Program-made: the position numbers and the translations under genes
In this document: piece after piece, positions 18,966-28,729 of the stretch
Layout: the number at the start of each line of letters is the position of its first letter
Numbering within the stretch: the stretch's first letter is position 1
Source: Fen-1058 sp964398185
GTDB taxonomy: Bacteria; Chloroflexota; Anaerolineae; Fen-1058
Assembly: GCA_964398185.1 (NCBI GenBank)
Contig: CAYNML010000004.1
Span: 62,001-126,000, forward strand
Reading direction: 5' to 3'
Length of the DNA: 64,000 nucleotides
The notes under the pieces: model-generated
Databases searched by the model: none
Told to the model about the DNA's origin: nothing
The model's input: only the letters and a program-made list of their open reading frames with translations

Positions 18966-20279
18966 ATGAAACGCTTTTCCTACACAGCGTTTTTAATCCT
19001 AGGCGCGGGGTTATTACTTACTGCGGTGGGCTGTAAACCCGAAACGCGTGCCGTCAACTCGCCGTTGACAACGCCGGTACCGACTTTTCCACCATCCGTC
19101 GTATCAACTCCTACGCCCTTTACGATGCCTACCCTTGTGCCTACACCGGCGGTCACGCCGACGTTGCCGCCGATTGCGTGGTCTTCACCACCAATGTGTG
19201 TTGGTCGTCCTCAGGGCTCTGCCTGTACTCGACTGCTTTATCTGCGATGGCCCAACTTCATAGTTCAGAGTACTTGGGCATCGACGGGAATAAGCGAAAG
19301 CGCCGTCTTCACACGTCCCCTCACTGCTGATTTTAATATGACGATCGACCGCTTAGTGCCGTCGCCTGACCACCGTCAGATAGCGATTGAAACGAGTGGC
19401 TATGAAAAGGGTGGGCCAATTTATCTCTTCAATGGGAGTACTCGCCGACTTGTGAAACTCGATCCACTTTCTGCACTTGGTGACGGCAAAAAACTGCCTT
19501 ATGGAGGACTGGACAGTTGGCAGGTCCTTGGCTGGCACCCTGACGGCCAGCATTTACTGATTGGACCAGACTTGGCTGGTGGTGTGTATTGGGTAGATCT
19601 AGCAAGCAACACTTATCGATTTCTTCGATTAACAGGAAGCGATGGAGTAGGCGGAAGAGATTTTATTGATCTCAAGCCTGATGGCAGTGGATTCGCTTAT
19701 ATTACCGGTGGAGCAGATGGCAATCAGCGAGTTGACTACCTTAACCTTCAGAGCGAGCAGGTTACGACGCTTTTTACATTTCCGTCCAGTGAGGGTGTCT
19801 TGCGCTATCCGCGCTTCTCCCCAAATGGAGGTTCGATTGCTTATTTGACTGAGACGGGGGATCCTACCACTGAATTAACCCAAACTATTCGACTTGTTGA
19901 TCTATCGAGCGGAGTCAATCGAGTCCTTGTTATGGGTGCATTAGGTACCACTGAGCCGGTTTGGTCGCCAGACGGTCAAATGATTGCCTTTGCGCGGAAG
20001 GATTCCGCTTTGCCTGCTGGGCGCTGGTCGCCAGATAACAAGACGTGGCTTGGTAACATTTGGAGTGTCTCTGTCGCCACGGGTGGATTGCAACAGCGGA
20101 CTTATATTCAAGGTGCAGCTCGGCGCCCAACTTGGTCATTGGATGGGCGTTACTTGTCATTTCTGACTCATGACGGGCAAATTGGATTGACATCGCTTGA
20201 TCAACCAGGCGTGATATGGCGTATCGGCGTTGGATCGGCTGAATCGCCTGTCTCTGCGTCAGTGCTCTTTTTGCCGTAA
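18966..20279 (+). CDS. Beta-propeller lipoprotein (TolB/WD40-like)
   Basis: The 437-residue product has a lipoprotein signal with a cysteine after LLTAVG (about residue 23), a Thr/Pro-rich linker beginning NSPLTTP, and blade motifs of the type WHPDGQHLLIG, FSPNGGSIAYL and WSPDGQMIAFAR. ATG 18966 is chosen since GAGG lies six bases upstream; ATG 18954 is in frame but has poor spacing. It probably acts outside the membrane as a binding or scaffold protein. It pairs with the M23 peptidase downstream, splits nuoL from nuoM, and is AT-richer than both. Confidence 0.8.
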   Translation: MKRFSYTAFLILGAGLLLTAVGCKPETRAVNSPLTTPVPTFPPSVVSTPTPFTMPTLVPTPAVTPTLPPIAWSSPPMCVGRPQGSACTRLLYLRWPNFIVQSTWASTGISESAVFTRPLTADFNMTIDRLVPSPDHRQIAIETSGYEKGGPIYLFNGSTRRLVKLDPLSALGDGKKLPYGGLDSWQVLGWHPDGQHLLIGPDLAGGVYWVDLASNTYRFLRLTGSDGVGGRDFIDLKPDGSGFAYITGGADGNQRVDYLNLQSEQVTTLFTFPSSEGVLRYPRFSPNGGSIAYLTETGDPTTELTQTIRLVDLSSGVNRVLVMGALGTTEPVWSPDGQMIAFARKDSALPAGRWSPDNKTWLGNIWSVSVATGGLQQRTYIQGAARRPTWSLDGRYLSFLTHDGQIGLTSLDQPGVIWRIGVGSAESPVSASVLFLP

Positions 20280-20300
20280 AACTTGATCAAAGAATAACGC

Positions 20301-21785
20301 GTGATGAAAACCTTCCTGAGTCAACTTTGTAAGGGTGTGATAATAGTGACCTTGCTGTGGATGAGTGTGACACTCGTTTCTTCACAGCATGTCACAGCAT
20401 GGTCAATAGCTGCGCCCTTCTTATCACCGCAATCACCACCGTCGCTGTCGCCGACACCTTTCTTCCGTTACCCGGTTGTTCCAAACGCACAGGTTTCTGG
20501 CTACTTAGATCACAATGGCACCTATCCTGTCAATCTAAATAATCTCGTGACTTTTTTCAGTAACCGAAAGAACGCCTCCGCGAGCTATGGTTACACTTTC
20601 TCCTGCCCAGAGATTGGCGTATCTGACTGGGTAGCTTGTGAAGGACCATATTCTAGCGAGGCTGCTTGCCCTAATTATCAAGAACTATGGTATGACGGGC
20701 ATACTGGAACTGACTTTGAATATGCCGCCGACTGGCATGAAACTGGACCGAATAGCGATACATGTCACCGGAGCCGATTTACGGGGATTACACGTCCCGT
20801 TTATGCTCCCGCTGCTGGAAAGGTTCAGCTGATCCAGTTAGGCCATCCATCAAACGGCAACGCAATCTTCATCACGCATGACTTGGACGGCGACGGCGAT
20901 TACAATGACGACATCATTCGGTCAGCCTACCTGCATTTTGCAGATGGTAGTATCGCAGTGGCTCAAACACAACCCATTGCAAAAGGTCAGTATCTTGGTT
21001 TGGGCGGAATGACCGGAAAGGCCTATACGCCCCACTTACACTTTGAGGTGCAGCGCTCTACTGATCCTACGTTCGCAACGAACAAATGGCCGGTTGACCC
21101 CTTTGGTTGGGTTGGCTCCGGCAACGATCCGTGGCCATATGCTAACTACCCGCTTTGGCTTTATGAAACTTTTCTTTCCACGATGTTCAAAAACTATGCC
21201 GTTTGTTCCCAGGGCGCTTCTTTAATTCAGAACGGCGATTTTGAACAAGGTTCAGTCGTTTGGACGGAACAGACATCCACCCCACCCATCATCCGTAGCA
21301 CATTACCTGTCACGCCCACAAGCGGCGTTTGGGCGGCATGGCTAGGTGGTTTCGATAATGCGAACGAAACGTTGCGACAGGATTTTCTGGTGCCAATCAA
21401 CACCGGGACGGCTCAGATTCGGTATTGGGTATGGATCGCCGGGGCGGAGCCAGGCGGCACGCCATACGATCATGTCTATGTGCGCCTGCGCGACGCTAAC
21501 GGCGCGCAAACACATTTTATTGATGATATTGACAATACCTGGAACCGCGGAGTATGGATTGATCGGTGGCTAGGTCTATATGGCTTGGACCAGTATGTTG
21601 GACAAACGCTTCGGCTAAGCTTTGAAGCCGTTACTGATAACAACAGGCCTACCCATTTTGTAGTCGATGACGTTCGACTGACCATGCAGTGCGGTAGTGG
21701 AACTGGTCCCTTACGCGCAGTGCTGTTGCAAAGCACCCCTGGGTTGAGAGCTGATCCTCCCAACCCGTTGAATCCGAAACCTTGA
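20301..21785 (+). CDS. Secreted M23 peptidase with C-terminal jelly-roll-like domain
   Basis: The 494-residue protein has a signal segment (about 11-35), a Ser/Pro linker, then a LytM/M23 domain with zinc ligands H134 and D138 (GHTGTD) and H247 of HLHF (H245 catalytic). After DPFGWVGSGNDP comes a domain running from NGDFEQGSVVW to HFVVDDVRL, the same type as in the glycosidase at 9753. It should cleave peptide cross-links in cell wall or another peptide substrate. GTG 20301 or ATG 20304 may start it; the ribosome site is weak. Confidence 0.85.
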   Translation: MMKTFLSQLCKGVIIVTLLWMSVTLVSSQHVTAWSIAAPFLSPQSPPSLSPTPFFRYPVVPNAQVSGYLDHNGTYPVNLNNLVTFFSNRKNASASYGYTFSCPEIGVSDWVACEGPYSSEAACPNYQELWYDGHTGTDFEYAADWHETGPNSDTCHRSRFTGITRPVYAPAAGKVQLIQLGHPSNGNAIFITHDLDGDGDYNDDIIRSAYLHFADGSIAVAQTQPIAKGQYLGLGGMTGKAYTPHLHFEVQRSTDPTFATNKWPVDPFGWVGSGNDPWPYANYPLWLYETFLSTMFKNYAVCSQGASLIQNGDFEQGSVVWTEQTSTPPIIRSTLPVTPTSGVWAAWLGGFDNANETLRQDFLVPINTGTAQIRYWVWIAGAEPGGTPYDHVYVRLRDANGAQTHFIDDIDNTWNRGVWIDRWLGLYGLDQYVGQTLRLSFEAVTDNNRPTHFVVDDVRLTMQCGSGTGPLRAVLLQSTPGLRADPPNPLNPKP

Positions 21786-21854
21786 TGTGAAGGTGTGTTT
21801 GAAGCGCAGCGATTTGTGAAGTAATTCTATCCCATAACATACGGGGATTATCCT

Positions 21855-23348
<1,494 letters not shown>

Positions 23349-23407
23349 GCCGATCGGTTGTCTGCTCCCCCCGGATCTCATCCGGATTCTGAACTGGGCC
23401 TAAGACT

Positions 23408-24874
23408 ATGTACACACTCGAAGTGACCTTGCTCGATTTCTACACGATGCTGCCCATGCTGATCCTGGCAGTAGGCGGCATGGCGCTGATGCTGATCGAT
23501 CTGGCGCTGAAGCCGCAGCACAAGCACTATGGCGCATGGCTGGCGGTGGCAGCCTTCGCGGCGGCGGGCGCGGCCTCGTGGGCGCTGCTGGGCCAATCGG
23601 GTACGGCGTTCTCCGGCATGTTGGTGGTCGATTCGTATGCGCAGGTGCTGGGGCTGGTGGCGATCGGCGCGGGCTTGCTGACGGTGCTGACCTCGATTCA
23701 CTATCTGCGTGATCGCGGCATCTTCCGCAATGAATACTTCGTGCTGCTGCTGTTCAGCGTGAGCGGCATGGTGATGATGGCGGCAGCCCACAACTTGATC
23801 ATCGTCTTCATTGCGCTGGAATTGCTGTCGATCCCGCTGTACGTGCTGGCTGGTTTCGCGCGGCCCGATACGGCCTCGGAAGAAGCGGCGCTGAAGTATT
23901 TCCTGCTTGGCGCGTTCGCTTCTGGTTTCTTGCTGTTCGGCATTGCCATGATGTACGGCGCGCTGGGCACCACCGATCTGGCGCAGATCACCGCGAAGGT
24001 TTCTTCGGTGGGCGCATCGCCGATGCTGCTGTTCGGCGCGGCGCTGATTTTGGTAGGCCTGGGCTTCAAAGTGGCGGTGGTGCCGTTCCACATGTGGACG
24101 CCGGATGTGTACGAAGGCGCGCCCACCCCCGTCACCGGCTTCATGTCGGTGGGCGCCAAGGCCGCCGGGTTCGCGGCTTTGCTGCGCGTGTTTGTGTATG
24201 CGCTCGGTTCGATTCAAGCCGATTGGGTGCTGCTGGTCTCGATCATCTCGGCTCTTACGATGATCCTGGGCAGCATCGTGGCGATCGCGCAGACCAACCT
24301 CAAGCGCATGCTGGCCTACTCCAGCATCGCCAGCGCGGGCTACATTCTCATCGGCGTGGCGGCGGGCAATGAAACGGGCGTGTACGGCGCGCTGTTTTAT
24401 CTGGTGGCCTATCTCTTCACCAATCTTGGCGCGTTCGCCGTGCTCACCACGATGGCCCGGCGCGGACTGGAAGATCAATCCTATAAGACCTATCGCGGCC
24501 TGTATCAGCGCAGTCCGGGCCTCGCGATCATGATGATGATCTTCATGCTGAGCCTGGCGGGCATTCCGCTGACGGGCGGCTTCATCGGCAAGTACTTGTT
24601 GTTCGCCTCGGCGGTGCAGGCCGGCCTGGCGTGGCTGGCCATCGTGGGGGTGGTCACCAGCGTCATCGCCGCGTTCTTCTATCTGCGCGTGATCGTGGAC
24701 ATGTTCATGCGCGAGGCGGAACCCGGCCACGCCGTGCAGCCGGTGAGCTACCGCCCGTTGAATTTCACCGTGGGCCTCGCCGCCGTGGGTGTGCTGGTGC
24801 TGGGCATCGTACCCGGCCTCGTGATCGCGCTGGTGCAGAATGCGGCGCAGTGGTTGATTGCGGGCGCGGGGTAA
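23408..24874 (+). CDS. nuoN: NADH-quinone oxidoreductase subunit N
   Basis: The 488-residue third antiporter-like subunit shows IVFIALELLSIPLYVLAGF, FKVAVVPFHMWTPDVYEGAPTPVTGF and LAYSSIASAGYILIG. It completes the 14-subunit complex. A small CCGGAT/ATCCGG hairpin lies in the 59-bp gap after nuoM. A clear terminator follows, ending the operon. Confidence 0.97.
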   Translation: MYTLEVTLLDFYTMLPMLILAVGGMALMLIDLALKPQHKHYGAWLAVAAFAAAGAASWALLGQSGTAFSGMLVVDSYAQVLGLVAIGAGLLTVLTSIHYLRDRGIFRNEYFVLLLFSVSGMVMMAAAHNLIIVFIALELLSIPLYVLAGFARPDTASEEAALKYFLLGAFASGFLLFGIAMMYGALGTTDLAQITAKVSSVGASPMLLFGAALILVGLGFKVAVVPFHMWTPDVYEGAPTPVTGFMSVGAKAAGFAALLRVFVYALGSIQADWVLLVSIISALTMILGSIVAIAQTNLKRMLAYSSIASAGYILIGVAAGNETGVYGALFYLVAYLFTNLGAFAVLTTMARRGLEDQSYKTYRGLYQRSPGLAIMMMIFMLSLAGIPLTGGFIGKYLLFASAVQAGLAWLAIVGVVTSVIAAFFYLRVIVDMFMREAEPGHAVQPVSYRPLNFTVGLAAVGVLVLGIVPGLVIALVQNAAQWLIAGAG

Positions 24875-24896
24875 CGGACTGCGTGATGCGTGAATG

Positions 24897-24933
24897 AAAA
24901 CTCCCTTGCTCAGGTGACGGGCAAGGGAGTTTT
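24897..24933 (+). terminator. Rho-independent terminator of the nuo operon
   Basis: AAAACTCCCTTGC and GCAAGGGAGTTTT form a 13-bp stem (counting the A/T pairs) around an 11-base loop, closing in a T-run. It lies 22 bases after the nuoN stop. It can work in both directions and may also stop the minus-strand gene ending at 24955. Confidence 0.9.
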
Positions 24934-24954
24934 GCTTTCAATTTTTCGAGATCA

Positions 24955-25614
24955 CTATTGACGTAAAGGCCACACATGTAGCGATAAGCCGAATAGAGCC
25001 ATATCAATATCAGCGGCACGCGAGAGAGGGGGTGAGGATCGCTTGGCGCGATACTGAAGATTCCTTTCGCAGACCATTGCCTCATTCACGATGTCATGCC
25101 TGTTCCGCATAGTTTGGGCCTTAAGACCTCTGGCTTCTCTAATTGCGTGATCAGTATTCCAGGCATGTTTCTCCATTTCGTCGAGCATGGCGCATGTTCG
25201 CCAATCTACAACTCCCCAATCTTCTGGATTCAAGAAGCGTAAAACGGCTGTAGCCACTTTAGCCCGGCGTTGCCCTGTCGCTGCGTCAGTTGATGAACCG
25301 AAACCCTTGAGTTCCATGATCGATCGGACGGCTTCCACATCACTTCGTGCGTTAATTGTTCTCAGAAATGCTTTCCATACAACTCTGGGTGAGTTTTCTT
25401 TTGCATTCTTCATCCTGGAAGGCATACACATTGCCTTCCACTTCTCGATATTCAACAGCAAGTTCTGTGCGGTTTCAAGAGCCGCTGGCGTCGGCTCATT
25501 ATCATATCGCTTCAAGTCAGAAAGAACTTGCTGGCTGGCTTGTTCAATGTCAAGGGTAAGTTGCCAGTATTGGGCATCTTGCTTGTAGCGCTGGAGACCA
25601 TCTTCGAGGTTCAT
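24955..25614 (-). CDS. Unknown protein with helix-hairpin-helix-like core
   Basis: The 219-residue frame begins at an ATG giving MNLEDGLQRYKQ. The first half is charged and helical. The second contains LKGFGSSTDAATGQRRAKVATAVLRFLNP followed by WGVVDWRT, which recalls the HhH turn and Asp-containing segment of DNA glycosylase-fold proteins, but the match is loose. The first in-frame ATG, at 25659, lacks a ribosome site. Composition is AT-rich compared with the nuo genes. It sits beside a toxin-antitoxin pair, so this may be a small island. Confidence 0.5.
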   Translation of the reverse strand: MNLEDGLQRYKQDAQYWQLTLDIEQASQQVLSDLKRYDNEPTPAALETAQNLLLNIEKWKAMCMPSRMKNAKENSPRVVWKAFLRTINARSDVEAVRSIMELKGFGSSTDAATGQRRAKVATAVLRFLNPEDWGVVDWRTCAMLDEMEKHAWNTDHAIREARGLKAQTMRNRHDIVNEAMVCERNLQYRAKRSSPPLSRAADIDMALFGLSLHVWPLRQ

Positions 25615-25736
25615 GCTTGTATTCCGAGTTCTACGACAGTCACCAGCTGCTTTCGACAACCAATTCGGTTTTCATGCCGTGGAATGAGCGAATGGAACTT
25701 GAAGCAAGCTGGCTCGATGTATCTCTGTGGGTAAAT

Positions 25737-26078
25737 CTAATCTGAAGCCAATAGCAGCTCCAATTGTTGCGTCAGCGAAGGAACATGCGCCTGCACTGTT
25801 TGCCAGAGCAGTTGATCGTCCACGCTGTCGTAGCCGTGAATGATACGATTGCGCAGGCCGATAATTCGCCGCAATTCGGGAATCAGCGTCGTCAAGTCAG
25901 ATTGTTCGTTCTCGGCGTGACTCAACGCTTCGCCGATAATTTCAAACTGCCGCTCCACGGCGGAGCGCAGCATCAAGTTGCCTTCGTACTCGGCGAAGGT
26001 GTGTCCCGCCACAAAGCCCTGAATGGCGCGGCAGGCTTCCAGCGCATCAAGCAGGCGTTTCTTCAGCGTGGGTTTCAT
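25737..26078 (-). CDS. hepT: HepT family toxin (DUF86)
   Basis: The 113-residue helical protein carries the HepT HEPN signature R-x4-H-x-Y as R76, H81 and Y83 in RNRIIHGY. HepT acts as an RNase and is silenced when its partner MntA adds AMP to the tyrosine. The gene overlaps the 3' end of the antitoxin by 32 bases, in the usual MntA-HepT order. Length is typical. Its target here is unknown. Confidence 0.85.
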   Translation of the reverse strand: MKPTLKKRLLDALEACRAIQGFVAGHTFAEYEGNLMLRSAVERQFEIIGEALSHAENEQSDLTTLIPELRRIIGLRNRIIHGYDSVDDQLLWQTVQAHVPSLTQQLELLLASD

Positions 26079-26376
26079 AGATCACTTGAGCCGTGCGCTC
26101 CACTTCAGCGCGAAAGTACGGATTGCGAATCGCGCGTTCGGTGATCACATCGACGCGGCGATTGAACAATTTCTCCAGCGCTTCGGCAAAATCCAGGTAG
26201 CGGTCGGGGTAATCACGGCTCTGTGTGTTGGCGAACTCGGCCACAAAGTCCAGATCGCTGGCGGCGGGGACAAATGCGCCGGTTGCCGCCGAACCGAATA
26301 GACGCAATTTGCGCACACGATATTGCCGGCACAAAGCCGCCAGCGTGGCGCGTTGTTGCTCAACTTCACCGATCAT
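26047..26376 (-). CDS. mntA: MntA-type nucleotidyltransferase antitoxin
   Basis: The 109-residue minimal nucleotidyltransferase shows G28-S29 and the metal-binding D41-x-D43 (SDLDF). The spacing between GS and DxD is 11 residues, one more than the common form. By family knowledge it AMPylates HepT to neutralise it. It lies upstream of hepT and overlaps it. A TATACT box is visible about 50 bases upstream. Confidence 0.85.
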   Translation of the reverse strand: MIGEVEQQRATLAALCRQYRVRKLRLFGSAATGAFVPAASDLDFVAEFANTQSRDYPDRYLDFAEALEKLFNRRVDVITERAIRNPYFRAEVERTAQVIYETHAEETPA

Positions 26377-26425
26377 GAGTAGTCACCTGCTGACATTGGC
26401 CTCTTACACTGGAAGTCTGCTGTTT

Positions 26426-26431
26426 AGTATA
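26426..26431 (-). promoter_or_regulatory. Possible -10 box of the mntA-hepT operon
   Basis: TATACT reads on the minus strand about 50 bases before the mntA ATG. I see no good -35 hexamer at the right distance, so this is only a partial promoter call. Confidence 0.3.
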
Positions 26432-26456
26432 GCATAGGACGCGACTACTTATTGCC

Positions 26457-26510
26457 CTATTTTGCCACCGGCTTGAAACGCAGCGCCGCCCCCACATCGA
26501 CTTTACGCAT
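26457..26510 (-). pseudogene. C-terminal relic of a DUF3052-like gene
   Basis: On the minus strand the short frame ends ALRFKPVAK and a stop. The intact gene at 27075-27458 ends ALRFKPSDK and a stop. The shared block ALRFKP and the preceding Val/Asp suggest that this is the last piece of a second copy or of a former read-through end. It overlaps the end of the GrpB gene by eight bases. It is too short to encode anything by itself. Confidence 0.4.
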
Positions 26511-27078
26511 CCGGCGGCCCCATCTGCCAGTTCGTAACTGCGGCCCACTCCTCGGCAGCCAGGTAGATGAGATCGACTGCCGGATCTTTCACGTCGGGAT
26601 ACATCTGCGGATCAGCCAAATGCTGCGCCAGGCGGCGCTTGAGTTCTGCGTACGCCCCGGCAGTGGCGGGATGCGCGCGCAGATAGTCGCGGAACAAGAG
26701 CGCATAGCGTTGATTGGCTCGCCCCTGCACCCGCACGTGAGTATGAGTCCGGCGCTGACCCGGCGGCGGCGTGAACAACCACTTATCCCAGTCGGTTTCT
26801 GTTCCACCGACATGCGGTGGCCGATGATCGCGCATACCTTCCCGCCAAGTATAACCGAGAGTTGCCAGAGCCGATCGAACTCGATCATCCAGCGCGGCGA
26901 CCGTGATCTGAATATCGATCACGTCCTTGGCGGGCAAGCCCGGCACCGCAGTCGAGCCGATATGATCGATGCGCACGGCCAGCGGTCCCAGCGCCTGGCG
27001 CAGAGGCGTCGCAATAGCCTGAAACTCAGACGGCCAGCGTTCCTGATAGGCGACGATTTCGACCAAGGGCGGCCTCAC
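26503..27078 (-). CDS. GrpB family protein (UPF0157)
   Basis: The 191-residue protein has the GrpB hallmark HIGSTAVPGLPAKDVIDI at about 39-56 and a C-terminal helical region, and belongs to the nucleotidyltransferase-like superfamily. The biochemical role is not established. The start is GTG, overlapping the stop of the upstream DUF3052-like gene (GTGA), so the two are translationally coupled. Confidence 0.85.
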   Translation of the reverse strand: MRPPLVEIVAYQERWPSEFQAIATPLRQALGPLAVRIDHIGSTAVPGLPAKDVIDIQITVAALDDRVRSALATLGYTWREGMRDHRPPHVGGTETDWDKWLFTPPPGQRRTHTHVRVQGRANQRYALLFRDYLRAHPATAGAYAELKRRLAQHLADPQMYPDVKDPAVDLIYLAAEEWAAVTNWQMGPPDA

Positions 27079-27458
27079 TTATCGCTGGGCTTGAAGCGCA
27101 GCGCCGACCATACTTCGTCGAGCGCGATCTGGCGGACCGGCTGCCAGCCGAGCGGCAGCACGGCGGCCCACAGTTTGTCGCGGTTCACATCGGTCTTCAC
27201 CTTCGACGATCCCTTCGCGTAAGCAAGCCACAACATGCCGCCGGGCTTGACGCGCTGCCCGACCTTGGGCATGCGCTCCGCCACTTCGGCCAGCGAGTTG
27301 ACGAAGAGCAGTACGGCCTCGGCTTGCCCGGCAGCGCGCGTCGAAACGGTAAGGTGTTTCAGTTCTTTCGCCAGGTGATCGGCATAACCTTTAGGCGCGT
27401 TGATCACGATCAACTTGCCGGATTTGATTTGCAGCTTCTGTGCGAGCGAGGTGGGCAT
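27075..27458 (-). CDS. DUF3052-like protein
   Basis: The 127-residue protein contains LKIKSGK-like LQIKSGKLIVINAPKGY, KPGGMLWLAYAKGSSKVKTDVNRD and the terminal EVWSALRFKP, which match the DUF3052 family layout. The family is cytoplasmic and of unknown function. AAGGAG lies upstream of the ATG, and a promoter TTGGCG-N17-TATACT reads toward it. Confidence 0.75.
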   Translation of the reverse strand: MPTSLAQKLQIKSGKLIVINAPKGYADHLAKELKHLTVSTRAAGQAEAVLLFVNSLAEVAERMPKVGQRVKPGGMLWLAYAKGSSKVKTDVNRDKLWAAVLPLGWQPVRQIALDEVWSALRFKPSDK

Positions 27459-27490
27459 GTGCGTTCTCCTTGCGTGATGCTTCTTCCATC

Positions 27491-27519
27491 AGTATAACGC
27501 AGCTCGCGCTGCGCGCCAA
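27491..27519 (-). promoter_or_regulatory. Promoter of the DUF3052-grpB pair
   Basis: On the minus strand TTGGCG (27519-27514), 17 bases, then TATACT (27496-27491). It lies 33 bases before the ATG. It is back to back with a plus-strand promoter for the exchanger gene. Confidence 0.5.
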
Positions 27520-27525
27520 TCGTCA

Positions 27526-27554
27526 TTTACCCGCTTGCTGATTCAGGGTACAAT
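27526..27554 (+). promoter_or_regulatory. Promoter of the Na+/Ca2+ exchanger gene
   Basis: TTTACC at 27526-27531, 17 bases, TACAAT at 27549-27554. It lies 41 bases before the GTG start. With the promoter at 27491-27519 it forms a divergent pair. Confidence 0.45.
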
Positions 27555-27595
27555 GGCCGCGCTCTGCGGTAAATTTTTGCTGAAGAGGATTTGTT

Positions 27596-28600
27596 GTGCT
27601 GTGGATTCAATTCATCATCTGTGTGGTCATCGTCGTGGCGGCGTCCAGCATCTTGTCGCGTTACGCCGATGTCATCGCCGAAAAGACCGGGTTGGGCCGG
27701 GCCTGGGTGGGCGCGATTTTGCTGGCGGGGGTCACCTCGCTGCCGGAATTGGTCTCTGGCGTCACGGCTGTCTCGGTATTGAACGCGCCCAATCTCGCCA
27801 TCGGCGGCATCGTGGGCAGCAACCTGTTCAACCTCACGCTGATCGCCGTGATGGATGTGGCCTATCAACCTGGCTCCATCCTGTCGCGCGCGCAGGAGGG
27901 GCACATCCTTTCAGGCGGGCTGGGCATCCTGCTCATGGGCCTGGCCATCAGCGCGCCGTTGATGGGCGTGGCGCTGAACGGCGCGGGAGTCTTCGGTTTT
28001 AGCTTCATCAGCATCGGTATCGTCGTGTTGTATGTGATTGGCGCGCGCTTGCTGGCCACCTTTCAGAGCAAACGCACGGCGGAAGTGCTGGAGCAAGAAG
28101 CCGAGGTGCTGCATTACGATCGTATCAGCCGCCAGCGCGCGTTCCTGGTGTTTGGCGGCGCGGCCCTGGTGGTGGTGGTGACCGGCGTGTGGTTGTCGTC
28201 CCTCACCGATCAAATCGCCGCCGAAACCGGGCTGGGCCGCAGTTTTGTCGGCGCGCTGTTCCTGGGCGTCAGCACCTCGCTCCCGGAAATCACGGCCAGC
28301 CTGACCGCGGTGCGCATCGGCGCCATCGATCTGGCCATCGGCAATGTGCTGGGCAGCAATCTCTTCAACGTGACGCTGCTCGCCGTGTACGACCTGTTCG
28401 ACGGCGGCGCCAATCTGTGGGCGGTGATGAGCAACGCCAATGCGCTGGGCTTGATCATCGCCATGATGATGACGGCCGTGGTCATCGTCAGCCTGATCTA
28501 CCGCGCCTCGCCCAAGACGCCGTGGCGCGTCAGCTGGGATGGGGTGGCGCTGGTCGTAATGTATCTCGGCGCGATGCTTGCCCTCTACGCGTTGAGCTGA
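27596..28600 (+). CDS. Sodium/calcium exchanger family protein (CaxA/YrbG type)
   Basis: The 334-residue membrane protein has ten or so helices and the two inverted alpha-repeats of the family: GAILLAGVTSLPELVSGVTA then GGIVGSNLFNLTLI, and GALFLGVSTSLPEITASLTA then GNVLGSNLFNVTLLAV. The acidic residues in the SLPE motifs bind the cation. It would exchange Ca2+ or another cation for Na+ or H+. A GTG start has AGAGGA upstream. A terminator follows. Confidence 0.92.
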   Translation: MLWIQFIICVVIVVAASSILSRYADVIAEKTGLGRAWVGAILLAGVTSLPELVSGVTAVSVLNAPNLAIGGIVGSNLFNLTLIAVMDVAYQPGSILSRAQEGHILSGGLGILLMGLAISAPLMGVALNGAGVFGFSFISIGIVVLYVIGARLLATFQSKRTAEVLEQEAEVLHYDRISRQRAFLVFGGAALVVVVTGVWLSSLTDQIAAETGLGRSFVGALFLGVSTSLPEITASLTAVRIGAIDLAIGNVLGSNLFNVTLLAVYDLFDGGANLWAVMSNANALGLIIAMMMTAVVIVSLIYRASPKTPWRVSWDGVALVVMYLGAMLALYALS

Positions 28601-28630
28601 GGCGGACACATTGCCCCGGCGCGTGGTCTT

Positions 28631-28668
28631 CCCGATCGGGTCACGCGGCCCGATCGGGTTTCTGTTTT
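28631..28668 (+). terminator. Terminator after the exchanger gene
   Basis: Two copies of the self-complementary CCCGATCGGG (28631-28640 and 28649-28658) flank an 8-base loop, and TTTCTGTTTT follows. The stem uses the CGATCG core that is very common in this window. Confidence 0.75.
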
Positions 28669-28729
28669 CAGGGAGCGCTCATCTTCTGCCGGTACAATTG
28701 CAGTACCTTTGCCACCTACAGGAGCAGCC

